A stretch of DNA of 64,000 nt from Ichthyophis bannanicus. Its lineage: Eukaryota > Chordata > Amphibia > Gymnophiona > Ichthyophiidae. Below are positions 54,161 to 64,000 of this stretch, piece by piece. A program made the position numbers and the translations under genes. The notes below the pieces were generated by a model, which worked only from the letters and a program-made list of their open reading frames with translations, did no database searches and was not told the DNA's origin. Within the stretch, counting starts at the first letter, position 1. Each line of letters starts with the position of its first letter. The DNA lies in NCBI GenBank assembly GCA_033557465.1, contig CM066036.1, positions 587,409,574-587,473,573 on the forward strand, in the 5' to 3' direction.

Positions 54161-54207
54161 CCCTCGCCTCCCCCCCTCACCCTCCCCTCACCCCCCAACC
54201 ACCCCCG
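54161..54207 (-). other. G-rich tract in the L1 3' UTR, possible G-quadruplex
   Basis: On the minus strand this reads as successive runs of four to eight G (gggggtggttggggggtgag followed by gggagggtgagggg...). G-rich polypurine tracts in the 3' UTR are a known feature of L1 elements in mammals. Confidence 0.65.
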
Positions 54208-54282
54208 TTGTTAGTCGCATCCACAGCCCGAGAACCCAGGACAGCACATCCCAACTTTAGCACCTCATTCCATCCCAGACAA

Positions 54283-57200
54283 TTAGGAGCCCAGTTGTAG
54301 CACTTCATTCCTACTGCGGGAGCTCAGGTTCTGAAGATAAGGGTCCCATAGCATCTGAAAATGTGGCCAACGCTTAACATTACCCCGGGCATATCTAGCT
54401 TCCATCAGCATCATTTGGTGAAAGGCATTTCGCCACTCCCAAAAAGAGGGCGTACTGCGTTCCCGCCATTTGTGCAATATTGGGCCCTTACCCACCAGAC
54501 AGGCCCTGCGCACCAACAATCTTTCCCACCTACCCTTGGGCTGTGTGAGGCGCAGTTGGTCTAGGAGAACCAGGGAGCTATCCCAACATATCGGCTGCCC
54601 CAATATTCGCTCCATAAATGAACCTATTCTTGCCCAATAGGGCCGAATATATTGGCACCCCCACCACATGTGCACCAGGTGCACCAGGTGTGCCAGGGGG
54701 CTCCGAGCACCTCGGGCAGCTGCCGTCCGAAGTGAGATGGGAGCGAAGGGCCCGTCGAGGAGAGACATGCACCCTGGTAAGAGATTTGTACAGCACCTCT
54801 CTCCAGCGGGCTCCCACCGCCAGCTCCCCTATGCGCTGCAGGGCCTTCAAAAGTGTACCCGGGCCGATTGCCCTTCCCAACTCCACCGAACGATAATCCG
54901 GAGACGGTCGATGTGGAGCCAAGCGCGCCTTCAACAACCGGATGGACAGTTGGGAACCCCCAACCAAATCGAAGAATTCTAAGATCTGTGCAGAGCGCTC
55001 TGCCCGCAGCCCTTCGGCCGGCAAAGAAGCAATGTAATGCGATATCAGCATATAGGCGAATTGGTGACCGGCCCCAAGGTCGTAGTCGACACAGTGAGAC
55101 CGAAACTTCTTGCAACACCCTGAGGGTTCAACCACAAGGCCAAGGCTAAGAAGACCTTTCGTCGCCCACACCCGGAACCGCGCGTTCTCGGAACCTGGAG
55201 TAAAAAATACATTACCTTGAATCGGCAGCCAACTAGAAACCCTCCACTTCATCTTCCAGTAGGTATTTAGTTGTCGCCAAGTTCGACAAACCGGGAGAAG
55301 AAGCACACTCCCAGCTAAGTGAGCCGGAAAGAGACGGTAGTCCAAATGTAGGAGAGAGAGAACCGACACTGGGGCTGCAAGATCTTCCTCTACCCCCCGG
55401 GGAGTAAAGACCTCTGTACCACCCAACCAGTCCCCCAGGTGCCGAGCCTGGCAGGCCAACACATAAGCCCCTAAGTCAGGGAGTCCCAACCCCCCACACC
55501 TCCAATTCCCCACCAAGCGGGAGTACCGAATACGTGCGCGCGCCCCCCCCCCCCCACAGAAAACCGCCGATAATTCTCTCCACCCGCTTCAAGTCTTTCC
55601 GCAGAAGCCAGACGGGCAGCGTTTGTAGCCAGTAGAGTATCCTTGGCAAAATGACCATTTTTACCGCTGCGATTCTCCCAGACAAGGACAAGGGAAGAGG
55701 TCGCCAAGCCTGCAGCTGTGCTTGGAGGCTCTGAGTAATTCTAGCAAGGTTACTCTCATATAGTTGGGAGGGCTGTCCAGTTAATATGATACCGAGATAT
55801 TTAAACTGATTAGCCGCCCATTTAAGGGGGAAGGGTCCTCGCCAGTTACCCCTCACAGTGCCCGAGATATCTAATGCCTCGGACTTATCCAAATTAATAT
55901 TTAAACCGGCAATTTGACCGAAAATCTCAAATTCGCGCATTAAGCTGGGGAGCGAGTCATGGGGCCGAAGTAGGTGCACAAGGAGGTCGTCGGCAAAGGC
56001 CGACAGTTTAAAACCGGTCGTACGGATACGCACCCCCTGTATCTCCCGTGAGGCCTCCACCCGTCTAATAAAGGGGTCTAAGGAGAGAACAAAGAGCAAC
56101 GGGGAAAGAGGGCAGTCCTGCCTTGTCCCCCTGTGTAAAGAAAATGTACCGGAAAGCACTCCATTACAGCAAATTGCCGCGACCGGGTCATGATAGAGAC
56201 TTCTAACCATAGCACAAAAAGAGTTCCCAATCCCGTAGCGAGGCAGCAGATCCCATAGGTAGTTCCACTCAACTCTATCAAAGGCTTTCTCTGCATCAAA
56301 GCTAATTAACAGAGACGAGAGATTGCGATGGTGAACCCATTCTAAGGAAGCTAGAATCTTCCGCAGGTTACGGATAGCATACCTCCCTTTCACAAAGTCG
56401 TGAATCAAATGCCCCAACACAGTCGCCAGTCGATCAGCGAGAATTTTAGCTAATATTTTAAGGTCGAAGTTAAGGAGAGAAATAGGCCGGTATGAGGCAG
56501 CACACAACGGGTCTTTTCCTGGCTTCGGCAGCAAGATCATATGGGCCAGGTTACTTCCCCACCGAAACGTGCCCTGCTTAGATCTCCTAGTATGAACCGC
56601 CACCAGCAGCGGGGGTACGAAACCAGCCAGGATCTTGTAAAACTCGGCCCCCAACCCGTCTGCCCCAGGAGATTTATAACAACTCGCCTTGGCAATAACA
56701 TTTTGTATCTCTTGAACAGAGATCGGTTGATCCATGAGCAGCCGCTGCTGGTCAGACAACTGGGGTAAATCTAGCCCTTCCAGGTAGTCGGACATTTGCG
56801 CAAGCGAGCCGGGCGCCGCAGTATAAAGTTTCTGAAAGAACGAGCGGAAAACACGCGCTATCTCCGAATTTTCTCTACAAAGGACCCCGTTCTCGTCCTT
56901 CAGCACATGTACCAGCGTAGACCCCCGAGAACCGCGCAGACACCGAGCCAATAACTTCCCTGGTTTATCACCGTAGCAGTAGAGCTGAAATCGGTAATAC
57001 ATAACCGATTTTTTGGCCCTCTGGTGTAAGAGATCGTTCAACGTTGTCTGTAGCTCCCAGAGTCGCTTCTTTAGAGCCACACTCGGATTACTCGCCCACT
57101 TCCGCCGCTGTAGTGTGACTAAGCGTTCCAGGCGGATAATACGCTCCGCCATGAGTCAACGTTTACATGCCATAAAGCCGATAATATCGCCACGCAGGAC

Positions 57201-58068
57201 CACTTTCGCTGTCTCCCAGACCAGCTCAGGCTCCGCAGCATGCTCACTGTGATCCGCTTCAAATTCGCGCCAGCGCCGTTGTAGGAACTGACGAAACTGA
57301 GAGTCTCTGTAGAGATCCAAAGGAAACCGCCACAATCTCGTCCCGGGGCGAGTCGCGTCCCATCGCACCTAGGAACCAGATCAATGCGTGGTCGGAAATT
57401 TCCGCGGGTCCGATCTGTGCTTCCTGTACCAAAACAAACAAACCCTGCGAGGTCAGCAAATAATCTATATGTGCGCTAGAACTGTGTGCACGAGACTGGT
57501 GGATGTAATCTCTTTCAGCAGGATGTAGCAGTCTCCAAGGGTCCACCAACCCCAACCTAGTCCGCAAACCATTTAAAGCTCGGGCCCCCTGAGAACGCTC
57601 CCGGGTCCCTTTGCCCTGAGATGTGTCCATCGCCACTTCCATCACTCCATTGAAGTCTCCCCCCAAGATCAGTGGGAGCTCCGGGAGCTGCTCTACTTGG
57701 GAGGCCAGTCGAGCATATAGGTCTCGGTCTAGCACATTGGGACTATAAACATTACCAAGGATAATAGGTTTCCCCTCTAGCACGCCTTGCAGCAAGAGGA
57801 ACCGCCCAGTCGAATCCGCTATTTCTTTGGTAACCTCAAAGCGGATCCGCTTGTGCAGTAATATGGCCACCCCCCCTTTTTTATTTTGGGCCGGCACCCC
57901 CCACACCTGTCCCACCCATGATCTACGCAGTTTAGCATGCTCCGCTGCTGTCTGGTGGGTTTCTTGAAGGAATACCATATCAGCTTTTTGCCTCGCCAAG
58001 GCTTGCAATATTTTTGCTCTTTTAAACGGGCTCCCCAGACCACAAACATTCCATGACAGGATCTTCAG
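54283..58068 (-). pseudogene. L1-clade ORF2 protein (endonuclease, reverse transcriptase, CCHC), broken
   Basis: The first recognisable codon is CTG at 58066-58068 in CTG-KILSWNVCGLGSPFKR, so the start ATG seems mutated. Endonuclease: FLQETHQ, GGDFNGVM and SDHALIW (57259-58008). A shift near 57260-57370 and a TGA at about 57154 interrupt the linker. Reverse transcriptase (55476-57152): GADGLGAEFYK, YRPISLLNFDLKILAK, LISFDAEKAFDRVEW, GTRQDCPLSPLLF and an intact FADDLL. Another shift near 55500 leads to the C-terminal domain (54578-55516), with CPRCSEPPGT followed by H and C of a CCHC knuckle across a shift, where a 9-bp 'ggtgcacca' unit is repeated (about 54672-54692). It ends at about 54283. 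Four or more lesions; all core motifs survive. Confidence 0.85.
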
Positions 58069-59362
58069 TCTGGTTTATTATCACTCCAATATTTTAGAAA
58101 GGTATCCAACCATATTCCGGGAAGAACCCCCCCCCAGCCTGGAGCTCCCCCCCCCGCCAGCTCTTAATGTTTCCCCCAATGCCCAGGTCCTCTTGATGGG
58201 ATGCGACCATAACCCCCCCCCCTCCCTTCCCACATCACCCCGTCCACCTGCTTCTCCAGCTACTACCTCTATTAGGTAGCAAGCAGCTGTAATGCGTGCG
58301 GTCTCCTCCCCCCTCTTAGAATGTCCTAGGCACCCTCCACCTCCCGTGGCCACCCGATCAAGTCCCCCACCCCCCTTATAATCTATGCAGTAATAAGTAT
58401 CAACACATGGCGGTGCATAATACAATAATCGAGTCTCAAATCAAGAATGGTACCCATTGCATCCCTGCACTGCCCCTCTGCTGTGCCTTTACTATGAAAA
58501 CCCATAGGGGATGTCAAGGCCCAGGCACTAAAACCGGCAGTCTCGGAGACTAGGCCTTTTAGCTTCCCTTCCCTAAGCAAAGGAAGCCAAACCCTACGAA
58601 GGGCCTTATGGGGGGACATGGAGCCAGGTCACCCGCCGTCTCTGCCTTAGTTCCTTGTAAGCAGCTCTCCTAAGATAGCTGCAGCCCCTAACGCCGCTGA
58701 AAGGAGTGCAGGGAGACATAGTAACCATAAAGTATAACAACTTAACAATATAGATACACAGTTACTACACAGTACACCAAACAGTTGCCTAAAAACATTT
58801 ATAAGCAACAATATATAGGGAGCTATCTAACCCCAACAGAGCTCCTTCTCCCCTGAACCCGAACCAGCAAAACCACCAAATAGGCCCTGGGCCCGGATTT
58901 ATAGCCCCCCCCAGACACTTCCGGTCCCCCCATTTAATGAAATAAAGGAAAAAAAAAAAAAAAAAAAGGAGGGGAAGGAGAAGAACAGAAACCCAGCCCA
59001 CTCAATCGGGTAATACCCCCCTCTTCCCACAGGCAGTCTCCCCCCCCCCGACTACATTCAAACCACCTTCTCACCCACTCCCCCACCTCCCCCACCCGTA
59101 TTTCAGCCCTAGATTTTATTTGCCCAAGTCCCAGGAGGGACCTCAGAGGCCCGTGGCCCATCCCCATCAAGCCCGAAGCTCACCCTACCCCCTATTCCAC
59201 CCCCAGCATTCCTCCGCTAGGCTCAGCAAGATTGGTCGCCCCCCTCCCCCCGCAAGACAACTCCCCAAGCATAACTTCCCCTGGTATAGGAGTGAAAACT
59301 TAGGCCCCATCCAATTAGGCCCCTCTGCATCCGCGTTGAAAGATAGCAGTCCTGAGTAAGGT
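58069..59362 (-). other. Long inter-ORF spacer of the L1-clade LINE
   Basis: No convincing ORF. On the plus strand it is C-rich with many runs of six to ten C, and it contains an A run of about 20 near 58950-58969. L1 elements usually have a short gap between ORFs, so 1.29 kb is long. A second, unrecognised insertion cannot be excluded, but I see no repeat boundary. Confidence 0.6.
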
Positions 59363-60215
59363 TCACGGGGATTGTCCTTGCGATGTGGACCGTCGCTCCT
59401 CTCCCACAATCTGCACCACGTATCTTTTGGCATCAGTCGCGGATTCAAAGGTCTTGTGAGCTCCCTCATAAAAAACATGCAATCGGGAAGGATACCGCAC
59501 GGATAATTTTATTCTGGCATCTATTAGTTGCTGGCATAATTGGTGCATATGCCCTGCGCCGCTGGCTGAGAGCAACGGAGTAGTCCTGTGCCACTCGTAT
59601 ATGCAAGTTCTCGTGCTCCAGCACTCCCCTTCTCCTAGCTGCTTGCAAAATAGCCTCCTTCTGGGGGAAATGGAGAAATTTGACGAGTACTACCCGCGGC
59701 CTGTGCTCTTGGGGTTGCCTGCGCCCCACGCGGTGCGCTCTCTCAATAAGCAGTTTCCCACCATCTTCACCTCCCTCCAGCATATTGGGGAGCAGGTTTT
59801 CCAGATAGGATTTTAATTCTTTGTCTGCAATGGAGTCCGGAATACCCATCAGCCGCAAGTTGTTTCGGCGTGACCGATTTTCCAAATCATCAAGTTTATC
59901 CTCTTGCGTCTGGACCTTAGCTTTGAGGGTATCCAACTCCTGAGTCAGGGAGGCCAGGCTGTCCTCGGTGAGCCCAATATGGTTTTCAGCCTCTTGCATG
60001 CGATTGCCCATAGCTCCAAAGGAGGCATGCAGACTGTCCATTTTTTCCTGCAGGGTTGTGAACTGCAAGGCTAGAGCGTCGTCTACTGCCGCGGATACCT
60101 CTTCCAAGAATGCCGTCGAGGCCGGCGATTTCGGCGGGCCCGCAGCATCCGCCATTTTGGGTGCTGGGGTTCCTCGCTCCCTCTCCTTCCTCGCGGCCTT
60201 AACTGTCGCCACCAT
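59363..60215 (-). pseudogene. L1-clade ORF1 protein (RNA-binding), one frameshift
   Basis: Starts MVATVKAARKERERG at 60215. Residues about 50-112 form a heptad-rich coiled coil (trimerisation in L1 ORF1). An RRM-like segment starts near residue 117 with NNLRLMGIPD. The C-terminal domain has ERAHRVG, RPRVVLVKFLHF and VAQDYSVALSQRRRAYAPIM. The frame shifts near 59545, and the end continues in ORF 59363-59575 as QQLIDARIKLSVRYPSRLHV. L1 ORF1p binds its own RNA and acts in cis with ORF2p. The 5' untranslated part upstream is only about 180 bases. Confidence 0.85.
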
Positions 60216-60392
60216 CGCCAGAACGGCTCTTCAGCCACAGGATCTGCTTCGGGTGCCTTTCCCCTGTATCAAAAGTATCCACTGTGCGTTGGATCTGTCC
60301 TCAAGCCGGCATTAATGAACCGATTCGGGTGGAGGAGACCGGAGCTCAAATGGAAGTCGTCCGCCGAGTTCACCGCATCACGTGCTCTTCTC

Positions 60393-61223
60393 GCCTGCTG
60401 CTTTTTAACATATTCATAAATGATCTGAAAATGGGAATAACGAGTAAGGTGATCAAAGTTGCAGATGACACAACATTATGTAGTTATTAAAACACAAGAA
60501 GATTGTGAAAAATTGCAAGAGGATCTTGATAAATTGGAAGACTGGATATCCAAATGACAGATGAAATTTAATGTGGAAAAGTGCAAAGTCATGCTCCTAG
60601 GAAAGAAAAACCCAAACTATGGTTACACAATGCGAAGTTCTAAATTAAGAATCACTGCCCAGGAAAAAGATTTAGGTGTCACCGTGGATAATATGTTGAA
60701 ACTCTCCACCCAGTGTGCAGCGACGGCCAAAAAAGCAAATAGAATGCTAGGTATCATAAGGAAAGGAATGGAGAATAAAATGAAGCATATTGTAATGCCT
60801 CTGTATTGTTCCATGATGCAACCACACCTTAAATATTGTGTGCAGTTCTGGATGCCATATCTTAAAAAGGAAATAGCAGAATTAGAAAAGGTACAGTGAA
60901 GAGCCACCAAAATGGTAAAGGGGATGGAAGGAAACCCCTTTAAGGAAAGACTTAAAAGGTTAGGGCTCTTCAAGTTGGAAAAGAGATGACTGGGGAGAGA
61001 TATGGTAGAGTTCTATAAATTAATGAATGGAATAGAACGTGTAAAAATAGGTTGTTTACTCCATCAAAAACTAGAACGATTAGGGGACATGCAATGAAGC
61101 TATAATGTGACCTATTTAAGAGAAGATATTTTTTCACTCAACGCATAGTCAAAGTCTCAAATTTGTTATCAGAAGATGTAGTAAAAGCTGTTAGTGTAGC
61201 TGGATTTAAAAATGGTTTGGACA
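60393..61223 (+). pseudogene. CR1-A LINE copy 5, segment 3 (reverse transcriptase end and thumb)
   Basis: Begins with the right copy of the L1 target duplication (60393-60406), then LLFNIFINDLKMGI and VADDTT (FADD with Phe changed to Val, about 60459), KFNVEKCKVM, and KKANRMLGIIRKGMENK (ORF 60561-60899). It continues to SVAGFKNGLD, where the half-LINE copy 2 interrupts it at 61224. Confidence 0.85.
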
Positions 61224-62370
61224 CACCTTAATTGCAGGTACTACTGGCCCCTGTGCCCTGGGTATGTTGCCCAATAGTGGCAGTTTTGCTGTATTGCCTA
61301 AGTTGTTAAATATGTTTGATTCCATCACTCAATTTTTGAACACCTCTGTAATATTACTCTTCAAGATATCTGGAAGGTTGTTACCCTGACAAACACTCTA
61401 CTGAAGGGGACTATGGAGCAGGTCTGTTCCTTTTCAGAAGAGGTTGTTGTCAAATTAGAATCTCAAGATGAAAGATTTTCCTTGTTAGAGCGGCAGGTTG
61501 ACAAAATGAGTGGACAGCTCACGACTCTACAGTTGACTAGGATGTCTAATATTACAGATAGTATGCTTGTACATAGGCAATTAGAGAATCTAGAAAATTC
61601 AGCCAAAGTAAAAAATTTGTGTTTTTTAAAAATTTTACTAAAACTCATTATTTGACTCCTGAGATATTAGTTAGGAAATATTTTAAAGAGATATTAGTGA
61701 TGTCCAATGCTGGTAACTTGGATATTTCTGTTACTATGTACCTAATAAGAATGTGAGGGCTTTTGCTGCTGGAGAGGCCCGAGTAGTGTTGGATCTAATA
61801 ATTTTTTGGATTTGCCTAATTTTTTTGAATCATACATGGACTCTAGATCTACTCAAACCACTTTGGTTGTAACTTTTTAGTCTGAGTTGGATAAGATGCT
61901 GGTTTTTAGATTGTACTTATGGAAAAAGGTAGAATCCTTTTATGGTCAGGGGATCACAGTTTTTCCTGAGGTTTCATGGGCTACACAGTCTTGTAGAAAG
62001 GCCTTTCTATAGCTGAAGTCTCGGGTTATGGCAATAGGAGACAGTTTTTTCCTGCACTTCCGTTGTAAATGTATAGTACTTTATCAGAAGAATCAGTATG
62101 TTTTTTTCTGATTCTTTTCACTTGGAAAAATTTCTTAAAGATAAATTACCACTAGAAGGTTGAATGGGAATTTACATGGGGGGGAGGGGGCTTGTCTAGC
62201 TTCACCGGTTCTTGGATGTTTTATTTCTTTAATTCTATGTGTGTGAGGGTGGTAGGTCTAGCAATATAAAGAAACTCTGACTCCCTCCTTGATGTAGTCT
62301 AAGAAGTTTTTCCTCTTTTTGATGTGTATTTCCTTATTTTTACTTGAGGTAGAAGTTTAAATCATTCAAT
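61224..62370 (+). mobile_element. Half-LINE copy 2: L1-type ORF1 without ORF2
   Basis: Flanked by an imperfect direct repeat of CR1 sequence: tttaaaaatggtttggaca (61205-61223) on the left and tttaaaaaaaaggtttggac (62371-62390) on the right. ORF 61413-61655 (MEQVCSFSEEVVVKLESQ...) is coiled-coil-like with spaced leucines. Decayed frames downstream give VFPEVSWATQSCRKAFL (about 61960-62010), matching FPDVARATQLHRKSF in copy 1. Then comes a 3' UTR with a G run (62179) and an end 'attcaattttaaaa' like copy 1. No endonuclease or reverse transcriptase lies between ORF1 and the tail. Confidence 0.65.
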
Positions 62371-62605
62371 TTTAAAAAAAAGGTTTGGACAAGTTCCTGG
62401 AGGAAAGGTCCCTAAACTATTATTAAAAAGGACCCAGGAAATGCACTGCTTACCCTGGGACAAGCATTTTGGAAGCTATGTATCTTTTTGGGAACCTGCC
62501 AGATACTTGTGACCTGGATTGGCCACTGTTGGAAACAGGATACTAGGCTTGATGGACCTTGATCTGACTCAGTATGGCATTTCTTATGTTCTTATGGTAA
62601 AAAAG
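62371..62605 (+). pseudogene. CR1-A LINE copy 5, segment 4 (3' end)
   Basis: Resumes with 'ggtttggacaagttcctgga' and runs through the CR1-A 3' UTR ('gatggaccttgatctgactcag') to 'atttcttatgttcttatgg'. This is the fourth and last piece of the copy that starts at 46765. Confidence 0.85.
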
Positions 62606-62689
62606 CCATCTCCGTCAAATGAGACTTCATATCTTCTAAATGCCAAATAAAGTTGCCTGTACAATCAAAGACTGAGTTTCAAGCGGTGC

Positions 62690-63257
62690 TAGTGCAGCAT
62701 GTCTGTCAAACCAATAGATCAGCTCCTTTAAGGAAAAGCTTTAAAAGTTAGGACTCTAAAGCTTGAAGATATGATAGAGGTGTATAATAATGGGTGGAGT
62801 GGAAGTAATAAATGTGAAATGGTTGTTTACTCCTTCAAAATGTATGATGACTAGGGAGCATGCAATGAAGCTGCAAAGGAGAATGCAATGCAACGTGTGC
62901 CTTCGAGTCAATGCTGACTCCTGGCGACCCAGCAGCTCTTGGGTTTTCTTGGCAGTATGACCGAAGGAAATTGCTAGGCCTTTCTTCTGAGGCAATGGAA
63001 GGGTTAAGTGACTTGCCCAAAGCCACAAGGAGTGCTAGTGGAAATTGAAACCTGGTCTCCTGGTTACTAAGCCAGTGCTCTAACCATTAGGCTGTTCCTC
63101 CACTCCACAAAGTAGAATATTTAAGACTTATTGGAAAAAATCTTTGTTCACTTAATGAAAAATTAAGCTCTAGATTTTGTTGCTGGAGGATGTAGTAAAA
63201 GTTGTTAGTGTAGCTGGATTTAAAAGAGGTTTGGATGAGTTCCTGGAGGAAAGGTCC
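62690..63257 (+). pseudogene. CR1-A LINE copy 6, C-terminal fragment interrupted by a SINE
   Basis: 'agctcctttaaggaaaagctttaaaagttaggactc' onward matches the EERLRRLGLF region. The SINE at 62885-63107 splits it. It resumes at 63108 with KYF..SLNEKLSSRFCCWRM-like decayed sequence, and SVAGFKRGLDEFLEERSI (63209-63259) is readable. Another insertion follows at 63258. Confidence 0.8.
62885..63107 (-). mobile_element. tRNA-derived SINE with RTE-like tail, with target duplication
   Basis: Same SINE as 30943-31160. A-box complement at 63077-63093 (gctctaaccattaggct). Tail complement 'gtgccttcgagtcaatgctg' then 'actcctggcgaccc' at the left. Flanks are caaaggagaat (62874-62884) and caaagtagaat (63108-63118), an 11-bp target duplication with one change. 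Confidence 0.85.
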
Positions 63258-63595
63258 ATAAAACCACCCCATAAGAATACCGATCAAACATATCTGACCA
63301 TAAAAAAAGCCCATCACAATGGACCCATCCCATGAGCATACTGATTTAATATATATTGGTTAAATCCCTGGACTATACCCAGTCTTTATATAACTGCATC
63401 ATACACAGGCCCCACCTCTTGTACATGTGTATAGTTATTAATTGTTAAATGTACCCCTTGTATTTCATTTAATCTTCCAAGTTCCATACCCTGTTCTGTG
63501 TAAAAGTTGGTTTTGCTGTGATGTTCTCTGTAAACTGCCTTGAATTAATGATGGGGCGGTATAAAAAGCCTGTTAAATAAATAAATAAATAAAAA
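63258..63595 (+). repeat. L2-like tail retroposon inserted in CR1-A
   Basis: Unrecognised body followed by ctgccttgaattaatgatgg and ggcggtataaaaagcc with (aaat)n to 63595. It separates SVAGFKRGLDEFLEE from the CR1 3' UTR. Confidence 0.65.
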
Positions 63596-63782
63596 TAAAG
63601 AGGACTGTGGAAATCCACTGCTTACCCATTGGACAAGCAGTATAGAATCTGTCTACCTTTTGGGATCCTGCTAGATACTTGTGACCAAGACTAGCCATTG
63701 CTGGAAACAGGATACTGGGCTTGATGGAACTTTGGGCTAATCAAATATGGCAAAACCTATGCTCTTATGTTCTTATGTAAAC
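63596..63782 (+). pseudogene. CR1-A LINE copy 6, 3' end
   Basis: 'gaggactgtggaaatccactgc' through 'atgctcttatgttcttatgt', the CR1-A 3' UTR and octamer tail. Confidence 0.8.
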
Positions 63783-64000
63783 AAAGGTTTATGAGGAGGA
63801 TAATATATTAAAAACAAAGCAAATTTCACCCATTGCAATATTAGCCCATTACATTATACCTCTGTGCTGTTCTGTAGCCGTGAATAAATTGACATTTGCT
63901 TCTTACAGACCTTGTATTAAAATAGGACAGTTTCAGTTGTATAATCTCCAACAGATTGACTTTTCATGTTAGATTGTCTGAACCGATATGTAAAGACTTC
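63783..64000. other. No gene seen
   Basis: AT-rich end of the window without a recognised feature. Confidence 0.35.

Larger units (their letters stand above)
54009..60392 (-). mobile_element. L1-clade LINE, full structure, minus strand
   Basis: 6.4-kb element read right to left: a short 5' region (60216-60392), ORF1 (59363-60215), a 1.29-kb spacer, ORF2 (54283-58068) and a 3' UTR of about 270 bp with aataaa at 54018-54023. The insertion is bounded by a 14-bp target duplication. There is no long poly(A): after the signal only 'gtatataag' precedes the T/A run shared with the duplication. It lies in CR1-A copy 5. Protein features are L1-like (coiled-coil ORF1, AP endonuclease, FADD reverse transcriptase, C-terminal CCHC). 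Confidence 0.9.

Overview
This is a vertebrate nuclear window made almost entirely of transposable elements. I find no host protein-coding exon, tRNA gene, rRNA gene or CRISPR. The mix (two CR1 LINE families, L2-like LINEs, an L1-clade LINE, DIRS1-like and Ngaro-like tyrosine-recombinase retrotransposons, tRNA-derived SINEs, hAT-type and palindromic MITEs, Penelope-like tails) fits an amphibian; a caecilian is my best guess, by inference only. Layout: 2.5-12.2 kb (+) is a stack of CR1 copies. Two CR1-B copies (3457-5004 and 6571-8665) sit inside older CR1-A copies, followed by an almost complete CR1-A at 9190-12178. 12.2-17.8 kb holds SINEs, a minus-strand L2-like LINE, the recombinase end of a DIRS1-like element and an old CR1. 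18-23 kb holds MITEs, an L2-like LINE and a clean hAT MITE. 23.5-25.9 kb is a 5'-truncated CR1-A with the longest open frame in the window (about 700 CR1 codons). 26.7-30.3 kb and 34.3-36.7 kb carry two DIRS1-like gag ends; the first is cut by a Penelope-like tail and by an inverted CR1-B. 37.6-42.6 kb is a nearly full-length minus-strand CR1-B inside a fold-back element. 44.4-46.7 kb is a minus-strand L2-like LINE. The most striking part is 46.8-62.6 kb. One roughly 1.9 kb CR1-A copy is split three times: by a 6.4 kb Ngaro-like element (46971-53383) with the A1-B1A2-B2 split direct repeats of that group, by a 6.4 kb minus-strand L1-clade LINE (54009-60392) flanked by a 14 bp target duplication, and by a 1.15 kb ORF1-only 'half-LINE' (61224-62370). 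The Ngaro-like element holds a second half-LINE copy, remnants of reverse transcriptase and of the tyrosine-recombinase C-terminus, and an SGNH-hydrolase-like domain. Its terminal repeats are nearly identical although its coding domains are badly broken, which suggests a young copy of a non-autonomous family mobilised in trans. The genes here do not form a host pathway. The working relations are between elements: LINE machinery serving SINEs and half-LINEs, and elements nesting in one another.
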